From Diogma glabrata (Eukaryota; Arthropoda; Insecta; Diptera; Cylindrotomidae), in NCBI GenBank assembly GCA_963693315.1, contig OY856187.1, positions 391,245,269-391,309,268 of the forward strand: a DNA stretch of 64,000 nt, read 5' to 3'. Each line of letters opens with the position of its first letter. The first letter of the stretch is position 1. Below are positions 34,830 through 46,216 of the stretch, one piece after another. The position numbers and the translations under genes are program-made. Under the pieces are notes generated by a model. It was given only the letters and a program-made list of their open reading frames with translations. It made no database searches and had not been told where the DNA came from.

Positions 34830-35498
34830 GTGAATGTGGCTCAACATGATTTATCCAAATTCATTGCTCTTTCGTTGCAAAATGTTATTACTGACGAAGG
34901 AGCTAAACATTTTTCATGGTTTGGATTACAGGAAAATATTCCAGTAAAAAAATTTTTGATAATCAAAATATTAAAAGGTAATCTTATCTTTAATTAAGAA
35001 CAATAATTTCATCAGATTTTCTTTCGGATTGTTTCGGAACTATTTGTTTTCAAATGACTATAAATTCCTAATAATGTAATTTACATTTAAATTTGACAAT
35101 GGTACCTGTAGAGGTAAGTTTACGCTTCATCTGCTGTATGCGTTCCCTGAAGCATCACTACGTCGATGTCGTAATCTTTTAGTAATTTTTGTAATTGTTC
35201 AGTTTTTGACTTGTTAATGCCTTCTATGTTCAATTGCAAAAAACGGACGGCGGGTCCAATATTTTGTGTTTTATTATCTATTGTATTGTACTAGAGTGGG
35301 GAGGCATTACACTTGCTCATTACGACATAGTAGAATCCAATTATTTTAAACCAATAACCTATTAAATAATAAAATTTGTTTTTTTTTACAGAATCTGCCG
35401 TTCGAAAATTTCCGCGTGCTTCGGAACAAGACGTAATAACTTACATAAAGAAATGGTTTCAGCGTGCAAAAGATAGAATACGGAAACAAAAAAAATAA
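34830..35498 (+). CDS. DUF4806-like protein, C-terminal part
   Basis: Two exons: about 34830-34977, then 35392-35498, joined in phase by a gtaatc...tttacag intron. The text TDEGAKHFSWFGLQEN, then ESAVRKFPRASEQDV and ITYIKKWFQRAKDRIRK, matches the end of DUF4806-type proteins of insects, whose function is unknown but which often travel with transposons. No clear acceptor or start lies upstream of 34830, so the N-terminus is missing or elsewhere. The intron has a LINE fragment inserted in the opposite orientation. It may be the third gene of the transposon or a separate gene. Confidence 0.6.
35125..35255 (-). pseudogene. LINE endonuclease N-terminal fragment, minus strand
   Basis: On the minus strand it reads VRFLQLNIEGINKSKTEQ and then DYDIDVVMLQGTHTA. 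This is the opening of an APE-type endonuclease from a Jockey/I-like LINE. It is a small piece within the DUF4806-like intron. Confidence 0.75.
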
Positions 35499-36309
35499 AA
35501 TCACTGCTCCTGAAACTTCCATAAAGTTCCTAACCATACAATATTTAAATGGATTATATTGATGAAATAATTATTTAAAAGACTGTTATAATATTTAATA
35601 GAAACTGATGAATTATTTAATAAATCTCTGTGATAAATTTATTTTTATATAAAGAACTAATACATTTCACAAAATATACTTTGAATTAATTATATACTAT
35701 ATGTACTGAATTGAATTAAGTAATTTAATAAATAAAAAATTATCAAAACAATAAAAATTTATTTAATTTACTCACATTACATCCAGAGTGAAATGTTTTA
35801 TTGCACGAAAAGTTTACATATTTCATTCGGAAAGCGCATGGAATATGGCACGGAAATGAGTATTAAAAGGTGTGGAATGGGTACGGAAAATTCGTACTCA
35901 CCAATACATATACATGCAATACTAAAAATATTTGACGCGGAAAATTGTGACAGAGTTCATCCACCAGGGGTATGGAAATCCGTGCTCTGGGAGACACCTA
36001 TTCCGAGTACGCCGTGCAATTTTCAGTGCGAAAATGGTACGACTTTCCGTGCGCATTGCTTATTGGTTATATATGTAAGTAAGTAAGTAAAATATTCTTA
36101 ATGCTCTTTGTTGTGTTTTCCCCTTCTTTTTATATTATTATATTATTTCGAAGATAGTTGAACATTAACATATGTAAACGGAACGCAATAATTTAAATTT
36201 TTGTTAGTAGTTTCCAAATGAAAAAATAACTTTTTTTAGAAAGAACAATCCATTTTTAAAGTTCAAAAGCAATTTAACGTCATTTGTTTCAAATAATCAT
36301 TAATAAACA
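35499..36309. other. Non-coding spacer
   Basis: The 97-codon frame at 35793-36086 resembles nothing known and has no supporting context. A taag tetranucleotide run lies at about 36074-36090. Confidence 0.45.
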
Positions 36310-37275
36310 ATGAGTGTGGAAGAAATTGCAGCTTTTAAACAAAAGTTTAACAAAAAATTTGGTCATATCATAAGGCGACTTACAATAATAGAAACGTTTT
36401 TAGAAAGTGACGAATCAAAAAATGTGAATCAAATAAAGACCAGATTAGAAGCCACAGAAAAAATTGATTTGGTAGTACAAACCATAACAAACGATTTGAT
36501 CGATTTTTTAACTGAAGATGATTTTACCCAAACGTACCAAACGGTTATGGAAACATTTGAAAATAAATTTTTCAATATAAAAGCCTCTTTACTTTCATTG
36601 ATTGATTCTACTTCCAGTGACTCCAATTTAAAGTCCAAAAATCAAGCTTCAAATGTTATATCAACAACAGCCGACTCTAATCCCAAACCAATGGCAAAGC
36701 TTCCAGAGTTAAACATTCCAGTTTTCGATGAAAACCCAATAAAATGGATCACATATAAAGATGTTTTTGAAGCTATTATACATAAAAACTCGTCACTTTC
36801 AGATATTGTTAAGTTCACATATCTTCAAAATAGTTTAAGAGGTGAAGCCAAACAATCTCTCGGACATATCGATTTGTCAGAAGTTGGCTATAAAAGCGCC
36901 TGGCTTGAGCTTAATCACCGTTTTGACAATCCCAGACTAATTATTGAAAAACACATAGACGAACTGATCGACTTACCACACATTCAGAACACAAACGCAA
37001 ATGAATTAAGAAAATTCACAAACATCGTGCTGTCACACGTAACAGCTTCGAAAGTTTGTGGATTAGATCTGGATAAATTTTGAGAAATAGTAATTTTGCG
37101 TATTGTTATACGCAAGCTAGACAAAGAATCCAAAAAAGAATGGGAAGAACAAAATTCTTCAAAAGAAATTCCAAGTTGGTTACTATTTCGTACATTTCTA
37201 GAAAAAAGGTGTAGAATACTAGAATCCATTTCAATTCCAATGCATGAACTAGAAAAACCACCAACAATTATATAA
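36310..37275 (+). pseudogene. BEL/Pao gag (DUF1759-type), truncated
   Basis: Starts at ATG with a helical N-terminus, then the DUF1759 signature: KLPELNIPVFDENPIKW, KFTYLQNSLRGEAKQSL, and LRKFTNIVLSHVTAS. An in-frame TGA (37081-37083) interrupts it, after which RKLDKESKKEWEEQN continues in the same frame to 37275. Zinc knuckles and pol are absent. No LTR was found for it, so it is an isolated remnant. Confidence 0.85.
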
Positions 37276-37559
37276 CAATTATATAAGCAAATATGTGGGT
37301 AAAAGTAATCAATTCAAATATAAAAAGAAATTACATAAAGTGTTTTATATCTATTACAATGCATTTAGATAACGGTAAATGTTAATATAAACTAAACCGT
37401 TACAAGTGTAAAGGTAGAAAAATGTGTAAGGAGCAGTAGCTTTATTGTGCAATATGATAGGAGAAAAAGAAAATCTGCTCATAATAGGAAAAGCAAGAAA
37501 GCCATGAGCCTTCAAAAATTTATATGTTGAACAGGCTTTTCAGGTCTTTTGGAGATTTA
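37276..37559. other. Non-coding junction between BEL and Tigger remnants
   Basis: AT-rich, with no feature. The left end of the Tigger element is not visible here. Confidence 0.4.
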
Positions 37560-37985
37560 ACAAAATAAGCGTGGATGACATCGGTGCTCTTTTGAGGAAT
37601 GGATAGGGAGGTTTAACCAGAAAATGGCGAAAGAATGTTAATGAATCGCCTAATAACAGCAATAGATGATTCGAGAGGCATTGAAGAACTATCAAAGTAA
37701 GTAACAATATTAGATGTTTGTTCATGGCTATCAACTGACTGGAAAAATGTTACGCCGGAAACTATTGCGAACAGCTTCAGACACTCAGAGTTTACAGAAC
37801 AAACTTTCACTACTGATGAAGAAATTATTTAGGAGCCTCTGGCATTTGAATCGTTTAGTGAATTTGTTGGTTTTGAAAAAAATATTCAAACATTTGAGGA
37901 ATCATCAGACGACTGGGAACAACATTTTTTCGCATCCTTGCATGATCAAGATAAAGAAAATGAAGAAACTGACAATAGTTCATCT
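37560..37985 (+). pseudogene. pogo/Tigger-type transposase, C-terminal segment before the insertion
   Basis: The frame through 37641 reads LITAIDDSRGIEEL, a TAA at 37698-37700, then VTILDVCSWLSTDW and PETIANSFRHSEF. The last is the typical C-terminal end of the DDE_1 domain in Tigger/jerky proteins. A further in-frame TAG lies at 37830-37832. The acidic tail reaches 37985, where element B is inserted, and continues in frame at 46004. Confidence 0.8.
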
Positions 37986-38389
37986 TGTTATGTAAACCTC
38001 CCTTTAGATAAATAATACTAGATATATCTACTGAAATGTAAATCTTCCTTTAAAATAAAATCTAGTACGACATTTGTTTTGAAATCTGTTCGACATCTCC
38101 ATTTTATAATTTCTTTTCTTGGATTGTCGTCGAACAGGTCAGTAGTGTTTTATAGATTAATGTTAATATTATTATTAATTTTATAACTTTTTTTCTTGGA
38201 TTGTCGTCGAACAGGTGTATGTAAATATCTTCATATATATATATGTAGATATTATTAAAATTTAACTTAAACAGAAATTATTTGTCAAATGAACAAAATA
38301 AATTGTTATTTCTAAAAAGAAGATTATTTAATTTAAACACGTTGTTGTTGTTGTTGTGGAAAAGTGGAGTAGAGTAAGTTTTTACAACA
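37986..38389 (+). repeat. 5' LTR of element B
   Basis: Begins tgttatgtaaac and ends tttttacaaca (TG...CA with tgtt/aaca ends). The ttcttggattgtcgtcgaac block is internally duplicated. Confidence 0.92.
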
Positions 38390-38394
38390 AATTT

Positions 38395-38412
38395 TGGTGA
38401 CAGCGGTGGGAT
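38395..38412 (+). promoter_or_regulatory. Putative primer-binding site, element B
   Basis: tggtgacagcggtgggat starts five bases after the LTR. Many insect Ty3/Gypsy elements have a similar tggtgacag start here. Confidence 0.75.
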
Positions 38413-39112
38413 ATATCTGGTATTCCACACCAGATAGATTTTGGTGAAGCTAACTGTAATGCAATTTCGTAACAAGAACACAAATAATCTTACATTATTC
38501 GCTCCAACAAAAAAAAGACAAATAACATAACCTGTTCGACGCCGCAACCGCATTGTTTTAGAAAACATTTTTGCTACATCTTTTCGCGTAGAAAAAGAAA
38601 ATCATTATTTTAATTATTTCATCATTAATACAAATATGCAATAAATAAGAACTGAGAAGAAGATTTAAACAAAACGTTATAGGATTCTTATATTTGCTGT
38701 AAATTAAAACATACAATTTGAATCATTATCAAGAAAAAATAAAAAAAAAAATAAAATATTGGATTTAAAACAAGAAAATCAAAAACTACACGAAAATTTG
38801 GACTATAATCAACAAAAATAACATCTCGAATATTGGATTTGAAGGTTAGTTCAATGTATGGATATTTTGTGCATTATAAAATACTTTTTTTCTAAAAAAA
38901 AATATTGCGACGCTGATGCATAGGCTGACTTCACCACAGCTCTGGAAACATAGTGTTCTGGATATATAATGAGCTAATATCCATAAAATACTTTAATTAA
39001 AAGCTAACCAATATTATGGACTTCGTAGTTCTACTAATAAAAATATTAAAGCAGGCAGTAGTATTCCAACAAACATAAATTCTGTTGTACGAAAAAAAGT
39101 AAAAAAAATTTT
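38413..39112 (+). other. Leader of element B
   Basis: AT-rich with no ORF of note on the plus strand. It runs into the satellite array. Confidence 0.5.
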
Positions 39113-42100
39113 ATCGGAAGTGACAAAGCGGAAGTTAGGATGCAGAACTGTTGTAAACTTTACTAAATGGGTATGTACCAAATTTCATCCAACTCGATTA
39201 TTAGGTACAGAAGTTATTGAGCTTCCAAAATAACAGGTGCTTGGAGGACCCCCCACCACTTTGTTCACTATCGCTAAAAAAACTAATCAGTTCCTTGCCA
39301 TACATATTTGCATCTTTTTGCAAAGTGTAATCAAAATTACTTAACGAACGAATGTTGTATGTTTCCAACAAACATTGAAACAATAAACAGGTGTTCGGGA
39401 GGACCCCACCACTTATCCCAATATTGTCCAAAAACTAGTCAATTCTTTGTCAATAAAGTCTTTATCTTTTTTCAAAGTGCCATTAAAATTGATTAATAAA
39501 TGAAATCTGTATGCTCCCAACAAACTTTAAAAACCAAGTGTAAAAAGTCAGCAGTTGTATGGTAGATCCCCCGCCACTTTGATCAATGTGTCCCAAAATA
39601 TGATAATTATCTTCTTACACTAATTGAAATTTTTCCATAAGTTTTATCATAATCACTTCATTATTGTAGGCTGTAGTGTGCATAAAGATACTGAAAAAAC
39701 TGCCAACAAGTAAAAAAAAATTTTTTTTTTTTTACCGGAAGCAAAAAACCGGAAGTTGGGATGCAGAATTTTTGTAAATCATACTAAATGCTTATGTACA
39801 AAGTTTCATCCAATTCGATTATCAGGTACAGATGTTATTGAGCTTTCAAAAAAACAGGTGCTCCAGGGACCCCCCACCACTTTGTTCACTTTCGCTCAAA
39901 AAGTAATCAGTTCTTTGCCATACATGTTTGCATCTTTTTCCAAAGTGTCATCAAAATTCGATAACGAACGAATGCTGTGTGCTCCCAACAAACATTGAAA
40001 AAAGTGTGACACATTAAACAGGTGTTTGGGAGGACCCCCACCACTTATTCCAATATTATCCAAAAACTAATCAGTTCTTTGTTACTTAAGTCTCCATCAT
40101 TTGCCAAAGTGTCATTAAAATTGAATAATGAATGAAGTCTGTATGCTCCCAACAAACTTAAAAAACAAAGTGTGAAAAGTCAGCATTTGTATGGTAGACC
40201 CTCCACCACTTTGATCAATGTGTCCTAAAACATAATAATTATCTTTTCACACTAATTGGAACCCTATTCCATAAGTTTCATCATAATCACTTCATTATTG
40301 TAGGCTGTAGTGTGCATAAAGACACTGAAAAAACTTCAAAAAAGTACAAAAAATTTTTTTTTACCGGAAGTGAAAAACCGGAAGTTGGGATGCAGAACTA
40401 TTTTAAACCGTACTACATACTCATGTACCAAGTTTCATCCAATTCGCTTATCACGTACAGAAGTTATAGAGCTTTCAAAAAAACAGGTGCTCCAGGGACC
40501 CCCCACCACTTTGTTCACTATCGCTCAAAAACTAATCAGTTCTTTGCCATACATGTTTGCATCTTTTTCCAAAGTGTCATCAAAATTCGATAACGAACGA
40601 ATGCTGTGTGCTCCCAACAAACATTGAAAAAAGTGTGACACATTAAACAGGTGTTCGGGAGGACCCCCACCACTTATTCCAATATTATCCAAAAACTAAT
40701 CAGTTCTTTGTTACTTAAGTCTCCATCATTTGCCAAAGTGTCATTAAAATTGAATAATGAATGAAGTCTGTATGCTCCCAACAAACTTAAAAAACAAAAT
40801 GTGAAAAGTCAGCATTTGTATGGTAGACCCCCCACCACTTTGATCAATGTGTCCTAAAACATAATAATTATCTTTTCACACTAATTGGAACCCTATTCCA
40901 TAAGTTTCATCATAATCACTTCATTATTGTAGGCTGTAGTGTGCATAAAGACACTGAAAAAACTTTAAAAAAGTACAAAAAAATTTTTTTTACCGGAAGT
41001 GAAAAACCGGAAGTTGGGATGCAGAACTATTTTAAACCGTACTACATACTCATGTACCAAGTTTCATCCAATTCGCTTATCACGTACAGAAGTTATAGAG
41101 CTTTCAAAAAAACAGGTGCTCCAGGGACCCCCCACCACTTTGTTCACTATCGCTCAAAAACTAATCAGTTCTTTGCCATACATGTTTGCATCTTTTTCCA
41201 AAGTGTCATCAAAATTCGTTCACGAACGAATGCTGTGTGCTCCCAACAAACATTGAAAAAAGTGTGACACATTAAACAGGTGTTCGGGAGGACCCCCACC
41301 ACTTATTCCAATATTATCCAAAAACTAATCAGTTCTTTGTTACTTAAGTCTCCATCATTTGCCAAAGTGTCATTAAAATTGAATAATGAATGAAGTCTGT
41401 ATGCTCCCAACAAACTTAAAAAACAAAGTGTGAAAAGTCAGCATTTGTATGGTAGACCCCCCACCACTTTGATCAATGTGTCCTAAAACATGATACTTAT
41501 CTTTTCACACTAATTGGAACCCTATTCCATAAGTTTCATCATAATCACTTCATTATTGTAGGCTGTAGTGTGCATAAAGACACTGGAAAAACTTCAAAAA
41601 AGTACAAAAAAATTTTTTTTACCGGAAGTGAAAAACCGGAAGTTGGGATGCAGAACTATTTTAAACCGTACTACATACTCATGTACCAAGTTTCATCCAA
41701 TTCGCTTATCAGGTACAGAAGTTATAGAGCTTTCAAAAAAACACGTGCTCCAGGGACCCCCCACCACTTTGTTCACTATCGCTCAAAAACTAATCAGTTC
41801 TTTGTCATACATGTTTGCATCTTTTTCCAAAGTGTCATCAAAATTCATTCACGAATGAATGTTTTATGCTCCCAACAAACATAAAAACTTTGTGGAAAAA
41901 ACCACCTGTTGTATGGTGGACCCCCCAACCCTTTATCCAATGTGCTCCAAAAGCTGATAAAACCTTTCTCATGTTATTTAAAAGCTTTTCGCAACGTTTC
42001 ATGAAAATCGATCGGTAATTGTAGGCTACAGTAGGGATAAACACCTGAAAAAAAAAACTTTTTAACCGGAAGTGACAAACCGGAAGTTGGTATGCAGAAA

Positions 42101-42200
42101 TATTGGAAACATTATTAAAACCTTATATACTAAGTTTCAATAAGATCATAGCTCGAGATCAGAAGTTATTCAAGATTTAAACTTAGAGGTGTTTGTCCAA
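39113..42200 (+). repeat. Higher-order tandem array, 629-bp period
   Basis: The landmark accgga-agtgaaaaaccgg recurs at 39113 (diverged), 39734, 40363, 40992, 41621 and 42065. The spacings are 621, 629, 629, 629 and 444. Units 3-5 are near identical. Within each unit the motif cccccaccactt and a block like aaagtgtcatcaaaatt recur about every 150-165 bases, so a unit is built from roughly four diverged subunits. Overlapping 85-108-codon ORFs recur in each unit and follow the repeat, not codon logic. The array occupies the place where the gag N-terminus should be. Confidence 0.93.
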
Positions 42201-42795
42201 ATTTAAAATGAATCCAGATCTTCTATTTTCAAGTGAACCTGTATCATTTGCCAAAGTTTCATCAAGATCCTATGCAGATTCTGCAGATACAATTCGTAGT
42301 ATGAATTCTCATACAGCACTGAAAGCTTTTCAAGAGGGTTTGCGTGAACCACTACGGTTAATTATAAAAGCTTGTCGGTTTGTTGATCTTAAAAGGGCGA
42401 TTTCTCAAGCTTGCGAAGAAGAGCTGAGTATTCCTCAAAAATTTAAAGTATTTAACTCATCAAATATTAATATGAATAAAACTAACAATTCTAAGTGTCA
42501 AATTTGTAAAAAAGAAGGGCATATGTCAGATAAATGCTTCCAAAGGGGTACATCTAACACAAATTCGGTTAATTTTCGCCAAATATCTGTGCAATGTGCA
42601 TATTGCAAGAAAATGGGACATCATATCTCTGTTTGTAGGAAAAGATTATACAAGGATTCTAGCAAAGTATCTTCTTCTGTAAATACCAGTCAATCTACAC
42701 ATTCGAATGACATTCCTAATCGCAATCAGGGAAACTTTCAAGGGCTCGAAAAGAATCCAACGAACACTATAGTTCGAGCCTCGGAATTAAAGTAA
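42193..42795 (+). CDS. Gag C-terminal part with two zinc knuckles, element B
   Basis: A 200-codon ORF whose first residues come from the array edge. True gag sequence starts near 42270. ALKAFQEGLREPLRLIIKA is the typical end of a Retrotrans_gag domain. Two canonical CCHC knuckles follow, CQICKKEGHMSDKC and CAYCKKMGHHISVC. The capsid N-terminal domain is missing. The stop overlaps the next ORF in the -1 frame, the usual gag-pol arrangement. Confidence 0.85.
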   Translation: MSKFKMNPDLLFSSEPVSFAKVSSRSYADSADTIRSMNSHTALKAFQEGLREPLRLIIKACRFVDLKRAISQACEEELSIPQKFKVFNSSNINMNKTNNSKCQICKKEGHMSDKCFQRGTSNTNSVNFRQISVQCAYCKKMGHHISVCRKRLYKDSSKVSSSVNTSQSTHSNDIPNRNQGNFQGLEKNPTNTIVRASELK

Positions 42796-43695
42796 TGTGT
42801 TCGGAATCAACTTTAATTAAAACTCCTTTATCTCATACTTCTCATAATAATTTTACAAAATCTTTTCAAAACTTAAATTTCACAAACGTAAGTAATTCCA
42901 ATCATTTAATAAAATCAGAAAAATCAGAAAATTATAACCATTTTTCGGAATTACCATTTTTTCTAGGTTCAGGTCAATCACCTGAGCAACTCTCAAACGC
43001 TTTACAAAATAATTCAATTTCTTTTGCAAAATCATTCATGATTTCAGATCATACAATTTATAACAAACAATTTGTAACTTTTAATTTAGATATCTCGAAT
43101 AATCAACCTATATCATTTTTATTAGATAGTGGCGCAGATATAAGCGTTATTAAAGTAAACTGTATTGATGAATCCACACTTTGTGATGTAAGATTCAGAA
43201 GCCAAGTAAAAGGCATTGCTTCGGATTATCTAAAAACTTTGGCAACATGTAATTCCAATTTATTTTTAAATGATAAAACTTCTATACCACATACTTTTCA
43301 TGTTGTAAATTCTAATATCCCTATTTCGTGTCATGGTATTTTAGGACTAGATTTTCTATCAAAGTATAGATGTAAAACAGATTACGAAAATCATAATCTG
43401 GTAATACCACACCCTAACCAAACTAAATCCGTATTTCAAATTCAGTGTATGTCTTCATTAATTGATCTCCCAGCTCGTGCTGAGAAAATTGTTGTTATCC
43501 AAGTTCCTTTAAATGATGGAGAATATTGTTGTAAATCAAAAGAAATACAACCTGGAGTTTTTATCGCCAGCTCAATAATTTAATGTACGAATGGATTAAC
43601 TACAGTCAGTATTTTAAATACAAATGATAATATTGTAAAATTAGGTCGAATCGAAATAGATACAGAACCTTTAAAAGAATATATGTTTTTTTCCA
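42795..43695 (+). CDS. Protease region of pol, element B
   Basis: Begins in the -1 frame at the gag stop. The aspartic protease motif FLLDSGADISVIK lies near residue 110, and GILGLDFLSKY marks the domain end. A TAA at 43581-43583 interrupts, but the same frame stays open to about 43695. There a shift moves to the reverse transcriptase frame. Confidence 0.8.
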
Positions 43696-44716
43696 ATGAC
43701 AGTAAACAAAATTGATGATCGTTTATCAAATCTTGAAAAAGAAATCGATCTTAAACATTTAAATTCAGAAGAAAAAAAATCAATTGTCGATTTGTGTCGC
43801 CAGTATAATGATATATTTCATTTACAAGGTGATTCATTAACGGTAACTTCTCATATTACACATTCTATTACAACGAAGGCCGAAGTTAATCCAATATATT
43901 TAAAACCTTATCGGTTGGCCGAATCTCAAAAATCCGAAATCCATCAGCAAGTTCAGCAAATGTTAAAAGCAAATATTATAGAACCGAGTCAGAGTCCTTG
44001 GAATTTCCCTCTAGTTTTGGTGCCAAGGAAGACTGGTGATTTAAATAGAAAATTGCGTGTAGTCGTCGATTTTCGTAAATTAAATGATATTACTATCGGT
44101 GATGTTTTCCCAATTCCAAATATACATGAAATTTTGGATCAACTGGGCAAATCACAATATTTCACCACACTTGATCTTACCAACGGCTATCATCAAGTCA
44201 TGTTAACTGCAGAAGACAAATGTAAAACTGCTTTCAGTACAAGTATAGGGCATTTTCACTTTGTTAGAATGCCATTCGGCTTAAAAAATGCTCCGTCAAC
44301 GTTTCAGAGATTAATGAACACAGTCTTGTCTGGTTTGCAAGGAGTAAAATGCTTCGTATACCTCGATGATGTAGTCGTCTACGGTACCAACCTTGACGAT
44401 CATAATTCTAAACTAAGAGATGTATTTCAGTGTTTCCGTATAGCCAATTTAAAACTCAACCCCACTAAATGTCATTTTCTGAGGAAGGAAATATTATATC
44501 TGGGGCACGTTATAACACAAAATGGGATTAAACCAGATCCAAATAAAATACGTTCAATAGTGGAATTTCCAGTTCCAATTGACACTAAATCCTTAAAATC
44601 ATTTTTGGGTCTCGTAGGCTATTACAGGAAATTTATTTCAAACTTTTCCAAAATTTCTCAACCTCTAAATACTCTACTTAAGAAAGATGTTAAGTTCATT
44701 TGGGATCAATCATTTT
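43696..44716 (+). CDS. Reverse transcriptase region of pol, element B
   Basis: A complete RT fold is visible: LRVVVDFRKLNDIT, TTLDLTNGYHQVML, MPFGLKNAPSTFQRLM and YLDD near residue 221, then FLGLVGYYRKFISNF. After WDQSF it runs into an internal deletion that removes the N-terminal half of RNase H. Confidence 0.9.
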
Positions 44717-45622
44717 AGACCTTACGTCTTTGGTCGTCAATTTAAAATTATTACCGATCATAAACCTTTAATTTGGTTATGGACTTTGAAAAATTATTCT
44801 TCTCGTTTGATGCGTTGGCGTATTAAACTGGACGAGTACGATTTTGTCATTGAGCATAAACCTGGTACACAAAGTATGAATGCAGATGCCCTAAGTCGTG
44901 TTAATTATAATAATTATGTATCACCCGAAATGGCTAAAATTCATGTTTTCACTCGGTCTCAAGTAAAATTACCAAAACTTGGAAGTAAGGTATCTCAAGA
45001 TGTCGAACAAATTGGACCTGTCGCAACCAATAATTCGAATCAATCACAAAGTAATTCAGTTCATTGTCCTAAATCAGTTGCAGATATTTCTGAAACAACT
45101 GAGGAAGTAACTGAACCAGTTTCAGAAATGATACCAAAGTTATCAGAATCATCGAATCAGAATTCGAAACCATATTTCAACAATACTTATATTATTCCTG
45201 GTAATCAAAATTGTAAGATTATCGAACTTAAAGATCAGAATGAAATTAATAGAATAATTGAAGAGTTTCACAAATCACCAGCAGGTGGCCATCAAGGAAT
45301 ATCTCGAACATATAAGCGTATGAAAATGTTTTATTATTTCCCCAGAATGTTTTCACAAATTGAAAATTATATAAAGCTTTGTGAGAGTTGTCAACGTAAT
45401 AAACATTCCTTGTGTACAAAACTTCCTATGAAGATAACCTCAACGTCTTCTTATGCATTTCAAAAAATTTTCCTAGATATTGTTGGTCCATTATTGCCTA
45501 GTCATAATATTAATAAGTATATTTTAACAATGCAGGATGATTTAACAAAATTCTCATTCGCTGTAGCCTTACCAAATCAAGAAGCCGAAACGGTCGCCAA
45601 AGCTTTCGCTTTAGATAAATAA
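44717..45622 (+). CDS. RNase H remainder and integrase start, element B
   Basis: Resumes at FRPYVFGRQFKIITDHKPL, about 90 codons later in the domain than expected, so the front of RNase H including its first catalytic Asp is deleted. Integrase has the HHCC finger (AGGHQGIS and CESCQRNK) and the first DDE Asp in IFLDIVGP. It ends at KAF where the sequence enters the 3' LTR. The second Asp, the Glu and the C-terminal domain are missing. Confidence 0.85.
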   Translation, partial: RPYVFGRQFKIITDHKPLIWLWTLKNYSSRLMRWRIKLDEYDFVIEHKPGTQSMNADALSRVNYNNYVSPEMAKIHVFTRSQVKLPKLGSKVSQDVEQIGPVATNNSNQSQSNSVHCPKSVADISETTEEVTEPVSEMIPKLSESSNQNSKPYFNNTYIIPGNQNCKIIELKDQNEINRIIEEFHKSPAGGHQGISRTYKRMKMFYYFPRMFSQIENYIKLCESCQRNKHSLCTKLPMKITSTSSYAFQKIFLDIVGPLLPSHNINKYILTMQDDLTKFSFAVALPNQEAETVAKAFALDK

Positions 45623-45999
45623 TACTAGATATATCTATTGAAATGTAAATCTTCCTTTAAAATAAAATCTAGTACGACATTTGTTTTGAAATCTGTTCGA
45701 CAACTCCATTTTATAATTTCTTTTCTTGGATTGTCGTCGAACAGGTCAGTAGTGTTTTATAGATTAATGTTAATATTATTATTAATTTTATAACTTTTTT
45801 TTCTTGGATTGTCGTCGAACAGGTGTATGTAAATATCTTCATATATATATATATGTAGATATTATTAAAATTTAACTTAAACAGAAATTATTTGTCAAAT
45901 GAACAAAATAAATTGTTATTTCTAAAAAGAAGATTATTTAATTTAAACACGTTGTTGTTGTTGTTGTTGAAAAGTGGAATAGAGTAAGTTTTTACAACA
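45609..45999 (+). repeat. 3' LTR of element B, lacking its first 16 bases
   Basis: Matches 38002-38389 with few differences and ends tttttacaaca. The deletion joins the integrase frame directly to LTR base 17. Confidence 0.9.
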
Positions 46000-46003
46000 A
46001 TCT

Positions 46004-46216
46004 GATGGTGAAGATTTAATTTTTCAACTGCCGTTACCTATAACATTCACGAAAGCGTCTTTAAATTTAAAAAAATTTAAAAATTGCGCCAGTGAGCAAG
46101 GACTTAGTGAGTTTTTTCTTCATCTAGAAAAAGCAGAGCATAATCTAATGGACAGAGAGATTTCATTGAAAACTGTACAAACTCTAATTCCGACATATTT
46201 TTCAAAAACCATCTAA
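46004..46216 (+). pseudogene. pogo/Tigger-type transposase, end of the interrupted gene
   Basis: Continues in frame from 37985 and reads GEDLIFQLPLPITF, KNCASEQGL, ending TYFSKTI and TAA. The continuity across element B shows the insertion split one ORF. Confidence 0.75.

Larger units (their letters stand above)
37986..45999 (+). mobile_element. Element B: defective Ty3/Gypsy LTR retrotransposon
   Basis: Flanked by the 4-bp duplication atct (37982-37985 and 46000-46003) inside the Tigger gene. It consists of a 5' LTR, primer-binding site, a long satellite array, partial gag, protease, reverse transcriptase, partial RNase H, partial integrase and a 3' LTR lacking its first 16 bases. It has at least three losses: the gag start, the front of RNase H, and the integrase end together with the polypurine tract and LTR tip. 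It cannot be autonomous. Confidence 0.9.

Noticed and set aside
35793..36086. 97-codon plus-strand ORF
   Set aside because: No domain, no splice or promoter support; likely chance.
39201..42044. Many overlapping 62-108-codon ORFs, both strands
   Set aside because: They recur with the 629-bp repeat in two frames at once, with no domain. Repeat by-products.
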